Assembly: GCA_964432875.1 (NCBI GenBank)
Contig: CAYSPJ010000001.1
Span: 87,329-151,328 of the forward strand
Origin: JACJYE01 sp964432875
Lineage (GTDB): Bacteria; Bacteroidota; Bacteroidia; Chitinophagales; Saprospiraceae
DNA length: 64,000 nt
Reading direction: 5' to 3'
This document shows, in pieces, positions 42,521 through 50,102 of the stretch. How positions within the stretch are numbered: the first letter of the stretch is position 1; the number at the start of each line of letters is the position of its first letter. Under the pieces are notes generated by a model. That model was not told the DNA's origin, did no database searches, and saw only the letters and a program-made list of their open reading frames with translations. The position numbers and the translations under genes are program-made.

Positions 42521-44134
42521 TTACTGGAGGTACTTTTCCTTGATTTTTTCGTAAGCAGGCAGCTTCCGATGGTGCCATTTCATCACTACTTCCCCATTCT
42601 TCAGCAAGACCAAGCCGGGGTTGGAGCGGATGATGGTCTTGAGCAGGATATCGTCGGCGCCGTAGAAGTTGTATTCGCTGCCGCTGGCCTGCTGGAAGCT
42701 CTCCAGGCGCTCGGGATCGGCAAAAGCCGTCAGCACGTAGATGGAGTGCCCATCTTGTTTCGCGGCATCCAGAATGGGGTTGACCGTTTCTAACCAGGGC
42801 TGCAGGTAGCTATCCTTCCAAGTATAAGCCTTGCGCTGCACCTGTGTTTTATCGACCCGGTCCAGGCGGCGCACCAGCTTGATGCTATCTGCCACGGCCA
42901 CTGTATCGGTCACATAAACCGAATCAATCACGAGTTCGCTGACCAGTTCCTCCTTCAGGTCGTAGATTTTGTGGGCCACCACCATAAAAGTATAGCCTGG
43001 ATTGGACAAGAGCTCGTAAGAGATATCGATGCCTTCGGCAGAGGTAGCTTCAAAGTCGCTGATTTTGCTGCGCTCCAAATTGCGCACCGTGGTGTCAGCC
43101 TTCAATTTCCACTTATCTTTCACGTAGCGGATCAGCTCCTGCTCGTAGTCTTCTCCTTCGATACCAGGAATAACATAGCCTTCCGGTGCGGCGGCATCAC
43201 GAATGACTTTCACGCGGGCTTCGCTTTTGACCTGTTCCAGATCCCATTCTTCTTTGGGGTAATCCTTGTAATCGCGCAGATAATCAGCCATCGACATCTC
43301 TACTTTTTTGCCGGTGGCTTTGTTGACCATGCGGTAGGCCTCGATTTCGACATTATTTTCTGCCAGGCTCTCCAGGGCTTTCTCCAGGCGGATGTTGTTG
43401 CCCACCTTAAAGGGGCGGAAGTCGGTATGCGGCAAATCCCAGACATAATTGCTGAAGCAATAAATGAGCAGGCCCAAGGTGCTGACCAGGGTAAGCCCTA
43501 CCCTACCGCCCTTGCTGAGCAATTGATGCATCTGCCGGTGGGCAAAGACGAATAAGATAGCAGGGAAAAGCAGAAAGACATCTTTAAGGAAAGAAACCTT
43601 GGGCTTGAGCTTGATGAAATCGCCGAAGCAGCCGCAATCCGTCACCTTCATATTGGTCTCCACGTAAGGGCCCCATTGGCCAAACTGGAAAAAGTTGGCG
43701 CCTTGGGGCACATAGCCAGTCAGGTAGGTGAACCCCGTGAGGAAAGTAAAAAAAGCGACCAGCAGCAGGAAAGCCCAGGCGGAAAATTTGCGGCTCAGGC
43801 CGATGACCAGCATGATGCCGAGCACAATCTCAAAGACGATCATAAAGACCGAGAAGCCCACGGCATAGTTGTTTAGCCAGGGGAAAAGGGGCGCCAGGAA
43901 AGAAAACCAGGTACCGGAGAAGGTGCTTTCAAATTCAGCGAAGTACTGCTCCAGCTTATAAGCCGTGCCCAGGGGGTCGATAGCTTTTACCCAACCGGAA
44001 AAGATGAAGAGCGAGCCGCAAAAGTTTTGGAAAAAGCTCACCAACCAGTTGTTGACGCGGCCGGAAAAGCCCATTAACACGGTGAGGATGAGTGCAGCAA
44101 TAGCAACGTATAAAACGAGGATTCCTATAGTCAT
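42521..44134 (-). CDS. BT_3928-family DoxX-like membrane protein with C-terminal soluble domain
   Basis: The 537-aa protein starts with a DoxX-like membrane region: several hydrophobic segments between residues 1 and 240, including NFCGSLFIFSGWVKAIDPLG and the cysteine-containing NMKVTDCGCFGDFIKL. The C-terminal half is soluble, and its last 100 residues (SIYVLTAFADPERLESFQQA, NPGLVLLKNGEVVMKWHH) look thioredoxin-like without a CxxC. The BT_3928 family is specific to Bacteroidota, and its role is unassigned. Its start overlaps the stop of the DUF1599 gene by four bases, so they form an operon. I infer an envelope redox or quinone link from the DoxX part. Confidence 0.85.
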   Translation of the reverse strand: MTIGILVLYVAIAALILTVLMGFSGRVNNWLVSFFQNFCGSLFIFSGWVKAIDPLGTAYKLEQYFAEFESTFSGTWFSFLAPLFPWLNNYAVGFSVFMIVFEIVLGIMLVIGLSRKFSAWAFLLLVAFFTFLTGFTYLTGYVPQGANFFQFGQWGPYVETNMKVTDCGCFGDFIKLKPKVSFLKDVFLLFPAILFVFAHRQMHQLLSKGGRVGLTLVSTLGLLIYCFSNYVWDLPHTDFRPFKVGNNIRLEKALESLAENNVEIEAYRMVNKATGKKVEMSMADYLRDYKDYPKEEWDLEQVKSEARVKVIRDAAAPEGYVIPGIEGEDYEQELIRYVKDKWKLKADTTVRNLERSKISDFEATSAEGIDISYELLSNPGYTFMVVAHKIYDLKEELVSELVIDSVYVTDTVAVADSIKLVRRLDRVDKTQVQRKAYTWKDSYLQPWLETVNPILDAAKQDGHSIYVLTAFADPERLESFQQASGSEYNFYGADDILLKTIIRSNPGLVLLKNGEVVMKWHHRKLPAYEKIKEKYLQ

Positions 44135-44685
44135 GAGGACGGCTGTTTTTGTTCTTTCAATTTAATCAATGCAAAAATAGCATAGTTGATGATATCCTGG
44201 TAATTCGCGGGCAAACCTTCGGAAACGAAAGCCAGCCCCTGATTGTCTTCAATTTGCTTGATGCGCAAGAGCTTCATCAAAATGAGGTCGGTCATGGAGC
44301 TGATGCGCATATCGCGCCAGGCTTCGCCATAGTCGTGGTTTTTAGCTGCCAACAGCTCGCGGGTATGGCCGGCATGGCGGTCGTAGAGGCTCAGCGCCTC
44401 TTCCAGCGGCAATTCCAGCGGTGCATCCGGCGGCAATTCCAGCTGTATCAACGACATGATGCTGTAGTTGATTAGGCCGATGTAATCGCCTTCGATGCTA
44501 TCGGCTACTTTCTGCTCGCCTTTTTCCTCGATGCTGCGGATGCGCCGGGCTTTGATGAAGAGCTGATCGGTGAGGGAAGCCGGGCGCAGCACGCGCCAAG
44601 CGGTGCCATAGTCGCGGGCTTTCGCGGCGAATAGCTGTCGGCATTCCTGCAAGATGGCGTCGAATTGTCCTAGCGTGCGCTGCAC
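44131..44685 (-). CDS. DUF1599 protein with internal duplication
   Basis: The 184-aa protein uses a GTG start at 44685; no ATG is available. It consists of two similar halves. The first has LFAAKARDYGTAWRVLRPAS and YIGLINYSIMSLIQLE; the second has LLAAKNHDYGEAWRDMRISS and YQDIINYAIFALIKLK. Both share a KxxDYGxAWR core, which looks like a nucleotide- or metal-binding repeat. DUF1599 (Nmad-like in some annotations) has no firm function. It is translationally coupled (4-bp overlap) to the BT_3928-like gene. A TACCTTTG element lies 18 bp upstream. Confidence 0.88.
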   Translation of the reverse strand: MQRTLGQFDAILQECRQLFAAKARDYGTAWRVLRPASLTDQLFIKARRIRSIEEKGEQKVADSIEGDYIGLINYSIMSLIQLELPPDAPLELPLEEALSLYDRHAGHTRELLAAKNHDYGEAWRDMRISSMTDLILMKLLRIKQIEDNQGLAFVSEGLPANYQDIINYAIFALIKLKEQKQPSS

Positions 44686-44702
44686 AAAGCTTGATTTTGG
44701 CG

Positions 44703-44710
44703 CAAAGGTA
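44703..44710 (-). promoter_or_regulatory. candidate -7 element of the DUF1599-BT_3928 operon
   Basis: TACCTTTG on the minus strand, 17 bp before the GTG start codon at 44685. No -33 element with correct spacing is seen. Confidence 0.45.
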
Positions 44711-44742
44711 AGAAAAAATGAGGTGGTTTAATCCCTGGATTG

Positions 44743-44787
44743 CCCCGATATTCACGGAACGGCCGCAAGGCCGATCCGTGAAAGGGG
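44743..44787. terminator. large hairpin after the DUF1080 gene
   Basis: TTCACGGA (44751-44758) and TCCGTGAA (44775-44782) pair perfectly. Inside are GGCC-gcaa-GGCC, and outside CCCC (44743-44746) faces GGGG (44784-44787). The outermost TGGTTT/AAACCA can add six pairs. There is no T-run, so it is a structural element or a rho-assisted terminator. Confidence 0.5.
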
Positions 44788-44804
44788 TAAAACCATAGAA
44801 CGGC

Positions 44805-45307
44805 CTAGAGCTCGCGGATTTTGATATTGCGGAACCAGACGTCATCGCCATGATCCTGCAGGCCGATATGGCCTTCCTTAGCCACATCGATAAAATCGGC
44901 GTAGTCTTTGAATTTGCTTTCTGCAACCATTCCCCTCCAATCGTCGGTCCAGAGGTGATATTCCACCACGTTTTCGCCATTCATGGTGTGCACCACGGTG
45001 CCGTTGTAAACCAGGATGTTCACNNNNNNNNNNNNNNNNNNNNNNNNNNNNNNNNNNNNNNNNNNNNNNNNNNNNNNNNNNNNNNNNNNNNNNNNNNNNN
45101 NNNNNNNNNNNNNNNNNNNNNNNTTTGCCCATCAAATAGCAGTACCCAGCCATCTGCTTGTTCGGCCTCGGTCAGTGCGTTCATCAGCGCCTCTGGTGCA
45201 GGTTCTGTGGCTGCTTCGCCCTCCGCGGCTTTTTTGCCCGAAGGCTGGCAAGCAGTAAAGAAGAAAATCGCCAAAGCGAAAAATAAAAACCAATGCTTGT
45301 TATTCAT
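44805..45307 (-). CDS. DUF1080 (3-keto-disaccharide hydrolase-like) lipoprotein, interrupted by gap
   Basis: Two coding pieces on the minus strand flank the N gap and belong to one gene. The N-terminal piece (from the ATG at 45307) is a lipoprotein signal (FALAIFFFTAC) followed by DGWVLLFDGQ, the usual opening of DUF1080. The C-terminal piece ends GHIGLQDHGDDVWFRNIKI, its usual ending. The annotated span is not a multiple of three because the 100 N are a placeholder. DUF1080 proteins have a concanavalin-like fold; some cleave 3-keto-glycosides. The oxidoreductase gene immediately upstream could make such keto-sugars. The pieces are convincing; the middle is unread. Confidence 0.85.
45024..45123. 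other. assembly gap (100 N)
   Basis: Exactly 100 N, interrupting the DUF1080 gene. The expected missing sequence is the central part of that beta-rich domain. Confidence 0.99.
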
Positions 45308-45339
45308 AACGCAGTTTTTGTTTTGATGACTAAGATTTT

Positions 45340-46818
45340 TCAATAAGCCCAACCATTGCGGTAAGGGCGTTTGATGTAAGATTCTGCCGCAGCCTTGGCA
45401 TTGATGGTGGCGTACTTCGTATCGAAATGCGGATGCCCATCGATGACGGTAAACTTATCAGAGGTAACGACCCTTATCTCTTCCGTGGCGCTGATGTTCT
45501 TGATTTGCATAGCCTTAGCATCCCACTCCAGCTTGCGCTTGAGGTCTTGCAAGCGGACGGCCAGGTTGCCCATCACCACTACTTCATTGAGCGGGCCGGC
45601 ATAGGCGAAGTTGGAAGAGGCTTCGGTACGGTTGCGCGCATCCTCTTTGCAGGCGCGCACCCAATCCATTTCGTGGCTGGTCTCCACCCGGCGCAGGCGT
45701 TGCGGCACCTTGGGCGGGTCGTTCTCCCGTCCGAGGATGTAAGGGCTACGTCCATAAGTACCACAGATGAGGACGCCTTTGGTGCCGATAAACATGGCCC
45801 CACCGTCCTGATCGCCCAGGATCTTGCCTTCGGGAATACCAGCGGGACGGTCAGGCAGGAGCCCGCCATCGTACCAGGTGAAGGTTACAGCCGGCATCTC
45901 GGTATTGTGTTTTTTCGGGCGGGCCGGGAAGTAGTAGGTCACCCTTTCGGCTGCTGGTGCACTTTCCGTATTTACCTGGGTAGAGCTGCCCTCAAAAGCC
46001 GATGGGTAGCCCAGTTCCAATGCCTTAAAGACCGGGTCGATGATATGGCAGCCCATATCGCCCAGAGCGCCAGTGCCGAAATCCCACCAGGCGCGCCAGT
46101 TCCAGGGCGTATAAGCTGGGTGGTATGGGCGCCAGGGCGCCGGGCCGATGAACAGGTCCCAATCCAAGGTAGGCGGGGTGGAAGGCGTTTCCGTTGGCCG
46201 CTCCAGGCCCTGCGGCCAAATGGGGCGGTTGGTCCAGGCATGTACTTCCTTGACCGGGCCGATTTCGCCGTTCCAAATCCACTCACAGATTAAGCGGATG
46301 CCCTCGCCGGAATTGCCTTGGTTGCCCATCTGGGTAGCCACGCCGGTTTTGGCGGCCAGCTCGGTGAGGAGGCGCGATTCATAAACCGAGTGGGTCAACG
46401 GTTTTTGCAGATAGACATGCTTGCCAGCCTGCATGGCAGCGGCGGCGGCCACGTAGTGGGTATGGTCGGGCGTGGCGATTACCACGGCGTCGATATCCTT
46501 GCCCATTTTGTCAAACATCTGGCGGTAATCCTTGAATTTTTGGGCGGCCGGGTAGTCGTTGAAAGCGTTGGCAGCATACTTCCAGTCCACATCGCACATC
46601 GCTACGATGTTTTCGCTGGCCATCTGCCGCAGGTTGACGCGGCCGATGCCGCCCACGCCGATGCCGGCGATATTGAGCTTGTCACTGGGTGCCATATACC
46701 CCAGCCCAGAGATAACCTGGCTAGGGACAATGGTGACTCCAGCAGCCAATACCCCGGCATTGCGAATGAAGGAACGCCGGCCGAGCCCTTTAGGGCGTTT
46801 GGATTGTTTGTCTTTCAT
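45340..46818 (-). CDS. Tat-exported Gfo/Idh/MocA oxidoreductase
   Basis: From the ATG at 46818 the protein is 492 aa. It opens with a twin-arginine signal (RRSFIRNAGVLAAGVTI), so it is folded with its cofactor before export. The Rossmann motif follows (KLNIAGIGVGGIG), then the family EKP-like step seen here as HVYLQKPLTHSVYE, and the GDMGCHIIDPVF stretch. Such enzymes oxidise or epimerise sugars with NAD(P). A DUF1080 lipoprotein gene lies 33 bp downstream, a frequent pairing in 3-keto-glycoside metabolism. The longer frame to 46881 lacks a plausible start context. Specific substrate is unknown. Confidence 0.9.
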   Translation of the reverse strand: MKDKQSKRPKGLGRRSFIRNAGVLAAGVTIVPSQVISGLGYMAPSDKLNIAGIGVGGIGRVNLRQMASENIVAMCDVDWKYAANAFNDYPAAQKFKDYRQMFDKMGKDIDAVVIATPDHTHYVAAAAAMQAGKHVYLQKPLTHSVYESRLLTELAAKTGVATQMGNQGNSGEGIRLICEWIWNGEIGPVKEVHAWTNRPIWPQGLERPTETPSTPPTLDWDLFIGPAPWRPYHPAYTPWNWRAWWDFGTGALGDMGCHIIDPVFKALELGYPSAFEGSSTQVNTESAPAAERVTYYFPARPKKHNTEMPAVTFTWYDGGLLPDRPAGIPEGKILGDQDGGAMFIGTKGVLICGTYGRSPYILGRENDPPKVPQRLRRVETSHEMDWVRACKEDARNRTEASSNFAYAGPLNEVVVMGNLAVRLQDLKRKLEWDAKAMQIKNISATEEIRVVTSDKFTVIDGHPHFDTKYATINAKAAAESYIKRPYRNGWAY

Positions 46819-47041
46819 CTGTTTATGATTTAATCTCGAATATTGTTTCTGGATATTTAGCGCGCCCCGAATGCCCCGCAATTAAACCTAGCTCGCTGTA
46901 ACCGGTGAATTTAAGGGAAATCCAGGAAACCACCAAAGTTTTGGCACGGGATTTATGAAATAGGGATGAGCTGGTGCCCAGTTGGCAGGACATAGAAGCC
47001 TGTCATAAGATGATGGTAAAACTATGGTGTGATGGCCTCCT

Positions 47042-47956
47042 TCATTTTCCCTTCTCCAGCAAAAAAAACAAGCGTGAAGGCAGGCGGATGATGCGGTTGG
47101 ACAGCCCGTCCAGCAAGCGCCAAAGCGAGAAAGGCAGATACTTCAACAGCACATGCGTTTTGAGCTTAATCAGCGCTTTATCGCTAAAGGTATAAATACG
47201 ATGCCGGCTCAGTTTATCCAGCGGTGCCAGCGCCAGCATTTTTTTCATCGTAAAAGAATGGAGGTGGGCGTGCTGGGGCGTAGGCCGGTTGCAGTGGATA
47301 CAAAGGTGTTGCTGGATCTTTTCGTCATAAGGCGTAGTGATGATGAGCTGCCCTCCAGGCTTTAACACCCGTACCAGGCTAGCCATAAACTCGGCGGGGT
47401 CGGGCACGTGCTCGATAATTTCGCAAGCGATGACGCAATCGAAGCTATTTTCCCGGAAAGGCAGGCGGTAAGCGTCGGCGACCAAGGCGTAATGATTGTT
47501 GAATGGATAGCGCTCCAGGGCTCTTTGGGGGTTGACGGTGGAAATGTCCATGGAATAGACCGCGATTCCCTTGGGGCAGAAATGCTGCGCTACCCAAGCA
47601 TTGCCACAGCCGACATCGAGGATGGCGCGAGCCTGCCTAGGCACTTCGGAAATAATCGTCTCGTGCAGGCGGCGTATAGCATGCAAAGAAGCGGCATCCT
47701 CAAAATCTTGAAAATAGTCGAACAACTCGGCATCGGCCTGGTAGTGGTCCACATAGAAAAAGCGGGAGCCAAAGCGCTCATGTTGCTCGGCCCGGCGGAA
47801 GGTTTCGCGGGCCTGTTGGGGCAGCAAGATGGGCAGCTTGCCTGCTATTTCGTAGCTGGGCCCACCGTCTGGAGCCCACAACTTGCCTTGGCTCAAGGTC
47901 AAGGGCTGGGCATTGTCAGGGCTCACCAAGAGGTTCAGCAGTTCGGGTGCTATCAT
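47042..47956 (-). CDS. class I SAM-dependent methyltransferase with Trm112-like N-terminus
   Basis: The 304-aa protein starts with about 46 residues resembling the Trm112/UPF0434 module (LLNLLVSPDNAQPL, SYEIAGKLPILLP) but without the zinc cysteines. The Rossmann-like methyltransferase follows, with SAM motif I ILDVGCGNA (112-120), DSFDCVIACEIIEHVPDP type motifs, and VLKPGGQLIITTPYDEKI. The C-terminus holds a hydrophobic, basic stretch (LKYLPFSLWRLLDGLSNRII) that may contact membranes. Substrates of related proteins include quinones, lipids and sugars, so none can be assigned. It is divergent from the HI0933-type flavoprotein gene. Confidence 0.85.
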   Translation of the reverse strand: MIAPELLNLLVSPDNAQPLTLSQGKLWAPDGGPSYEIAGKLPILLPQQARETFRRAEQHERFGSRFFYVDHYQADAELFDYFQDFEDAASLHAIRRLHETIISEVPRQARAILDVGCGNAWVAQHFCPKGIAVYSMDISTVNPQRALERYPFNNHYALVADAYRLPFRENSFDCVIACEIIEHVPDPAEFMASLVRVLKPGGQLIITTPYDEKIQQHLCIHCNRPTPQHAHLHSFTMKKMLALAPLDKLSRHRIYTFSDKALIKLKTHVLLKYLPFSLWRLLDGLSNRIIRLPSRLFFLLEKGK

Positions 47957-48023
47957 CGCGCTTGCGTTGGTTTGATTTGCCGCAAAATAGGAAGCTGTAT
48001 TCGGATTTTCCTTTTAAAACACT

Positions 48024-48031
48024 TATTTTTG
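48024..48031 (+). promoter_or_regulatory. candidate -7 element of the HI0933-type flavoprotein gene
   Basis: TATTTTTG fits TAnnTTTG, 17 bp before the ATG at 48049. No -33 TTG at the right distance was identified. Confidence 0.45.
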
Positions 48032-48048
48032 CGAAAAATTTGCACAGC

Positions 48049-49299
48049 ATGCCCATGACCGCCGCTCCCATGAATCAACGCATCATCATTGTAGGCGGTG
48101 GCGCGGCCGGTTTTTTTGCCGCCATCCGCTGTGCCGAGCTTGCTCCCGAGGCTCAGGTGCTCATCCTGGAAGCAGGGCTGGAAGTATTAAACAAGGTAAA
48201 AATATCGGGCGGCGGGCGCTGCAATCTGACCCATGCCTGCTTTGTGCCCAAGGAATTATCGAAGTACTATCCCCGCGGCGAGCGCGAGCTCATTGGCCCT
48301 TTCCACCGCTTTTGCTCGGGCGACACCGTCGATTGGTTTGAAAAAAGGGGGGTGGCAACCAAGATAGAAGAAGACGGCCGCATGTTCCCCGTCACCGATA
48401 ATTCGCAGACTATCGTAGATTGCCTGTGGGAAAGCGCCCATCGGGCTGGGGTGCAAGTGCTGCTGCGGCAACGGGTGCAGCAACTGGATCCCCCCCAGGA
48501 AGGCCGGCAGCACTGGCTCGTCCATACCAAAGATAAAAACTACCTGGCCGATGCTGTGCTCATAGCGGCCGGGAGCAGCCCCGCCATGTGGAAATTGCTG
48601 GCCGAACTGGGGCACGCCATCGTCGAGCCGGTGCCTTCGCTATTTACCTTCAACATCAAAGACCCGCGTATCGAGGGGCTGCCGGGGCTTGCTGTGCCGA
48701 AAGCAACGGTTAGCGTACAGGGCAGCAAGCTCAAGGCTAGCGGCCCTTTGCTGATTACCCACTGGGGCATGAGCGGGCCTGCCATCCTGCGGCTTTCGGC
48801 CTGGGGGGCCCGCGAGCTAGCGGCACTCAAGCACCAATTTGCCATCCGCGTCAACTGGCTGGGGCTAAGCCTGGAAATGGTGCGCGAGGAATTGGAAGCC
48901 CGCCGCAGCGATTCGCCTAAAAAACAAGTGCTGCCTAACCCCCAATTTGGCCTGCCCGCCCGCCTGTGGCGCAGCCTGGCCTCCGCCGCTGGCATCGGCG
49001 AGCAGCTGCGCTGGATGGAAACGGGCAACAAGGCGCTCAATAAACTGGCCGATGAGCTTGCCGCCGGCCTCTATGCCGTCAATGGGAAAAGCACCTTCAA
49101 AGAAGAGTTTGTCACCGCTGGCGGGGTGGATTTGAAAGAGGTGGATTTTAAAACCTTCCAAAGCAAGCTTTTCCCCGGCCTGTATTTCGCTGGCGAGGTG
49201 CTCGATATCGATGCCATCACTGGCGGCTTCAATTTCCAGGCCGCCTGGACCGGGGGATGGATCGCAGGGGAGGCTATGGCTGTAAAACAAACCGGATAA
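48049..49299 (+). CDS. NAD(P)/FAD-dependent oxidoreductase of the HI0933 (BaiN-like) family
   Basis: From the ATG at 48049 the protein is 416 aa; the frame extends upstream to 47947, but only this start gives the conserved N-terminus. It has the dinucleotide fold RIIIVGGGAAGFFAAIRCAE, the family motif KVKISGGGRCNLTHAC, and the C-terminal FAD stretch LYFAGEVLDIDAITGGFNFQ. HI0933-like flavoproteins include reductases acting on bile acids and similar substrates, but most have no known substrate. It is flanked by a divergent methyltransferase and a secreted protein gene; no functional link is evident. Confidence 0.92.
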   Translation: MPMTAAPMNQRIIIVGGGAAGFFAAIRCAELAPEAQVLILEAGLEVLNKVKISGGGRCNLTHACFVPKELSKYYPRGERELIGPFHRFCSGDTVDWFEKRGVATKIEEDGRMFPVTDNSQTIVDCLWESAHRAGVQVLLRQRVQQLDPPQEGRQHWLVHTKDKNYLADAVLIAAGSSPAMWKLLAELGHAIVEPVPSLFTFNIKDPRIEGLPGLAVPKATVSVQGSKLKASGPLLITHWGMSGPAILRLSAWGARELAALKHQFAIRVNWLGLSLEMVREELEARRSDSPKKQVLPNPQFGLPARLWRSLASAAGIGEQLRWMETGNKALNKLADELAAGLYAVNGKSTFKEEFVTAGGVDLKEVDFKTFQSKLFPGLYFAGEVLDIDAITGGFNFQAAWTGGWIAGEAMAVKQTG

Positions 49300-49342
49300 A
49301 ATTAAATTTGGTTAAAAAACAGCAACTTCCCAGGAGATGTAG

Positions 49343-49350
49343 TATATTTG
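49343..49350 (+). promoter_or_regulatory. candidate -7 element upstream of the secreted cysteine-rich protein
   Basis: TATATTTG matches TAnnTTTG, with an 88-bp leader before the ATG at 49439. The upstream TTTG (49307-49310) is too distant. Confidence 0.4.
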
Positions 49351-49438
49351 AACGCTGAATAACACCCCCCTTCATCGATACTATCTACCCGAAAAGAAGC
49401 TAGATTATTAACACATTTTTGCATAGCAGAGACAGAAA

Positions 49439-50026
49439 ATGAGGCATGTGATCGGGATTATTTATTTCGCGCTTATGGCTGTTACGAGCACTTGGGCACA
49501 GCATGAGGCATTAGCCGTCCGGCTGGCAGAGCAGTTAGGCCTGTGTAGCAATCAAAAAAAGCAAGCTGGCAATTTCAACCTGGATTATCCCTGCAATCAA
49601 TGCGAGATTAAATTTGCCCCGCTCAGCCCAGGCAACGCTCCTGGCCAGCTCTTTTTCCTGGAAGTGCAATCGCCCAACCACTGTGGCTCTGGCGGCTGTA
49701 CCGGCACCGTCTACCGCCAATACGGCAAAGGCTATCAAGAAGTCAATAATTTCTTTGGCTTTTTTGAAAAGACCGTGCCCCGTGCGGGCAGCACCGTGCC
49801 GGACCTCGTCTATCTGCACCTCGAATATCCCCGCCATGATTACGACCACAACGGCAGCATGGACCATGCCGCCATCCGGGTACAGTACCGCTGGGATAAC
49901 GGTAAAACCTCTTATGAGCTCATCGACATCCTTTCAATTGAAGCCTGCGATAAACAGATACCGCTGGGGCCCTGGCGCAAATTGCTGCTACAGGAATACC
50001 GGCAAGCCTCACCCTGGGTGTTTTAA
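49439..50026 (+). CDS. secreted cysteine-rich protein with EF-hand-like loop
   Basis: The 195-aa protein begins with a signal peptide (about 20 residues, ending TWA). Six cysteines (36, 52, 55, 82, 87, 170) may form three disulfides in the periplasm. Residues 134-142 read DYDHNGSMD, a DxDxNGxxD loop like calcium-binding EF-hand or thrombospondin type 3 repeats. The stretch HCGSGGCTGTVYRQY is another landmark. It sits alone between a flavoprotein gene and a membrane glycosyltransferase gene, 76 bp upstream of the latter. I do not recognise a family and assign no function. Confidence 0.75.
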   Translation: MRHVIGIIYFALMAVTSTWAQHEALAVRLAEQLGLCSNQKKQAGNFNLDYPCNQCEIKFAPLSPGNAPGQLFFLEVQSPNHCGSGGCTGTVYRQYGKGYQEVNNFFGFFEKTVPRAGSTVPDLVYLHLEYPRHDYDHNGSMDHAAIRVQYRWDNGKTSYELIDILSIEACDKQIPLGPWRKLLLQEYRQASPWVF

Positions 50027-50102
50027 GCACGGCGGCAAAACCAGCCATGTTCTGCCAGAAAAAGCCCTATCTTTGCCGCCGGTCCAACGCTAAGAACCAA
50101 GT

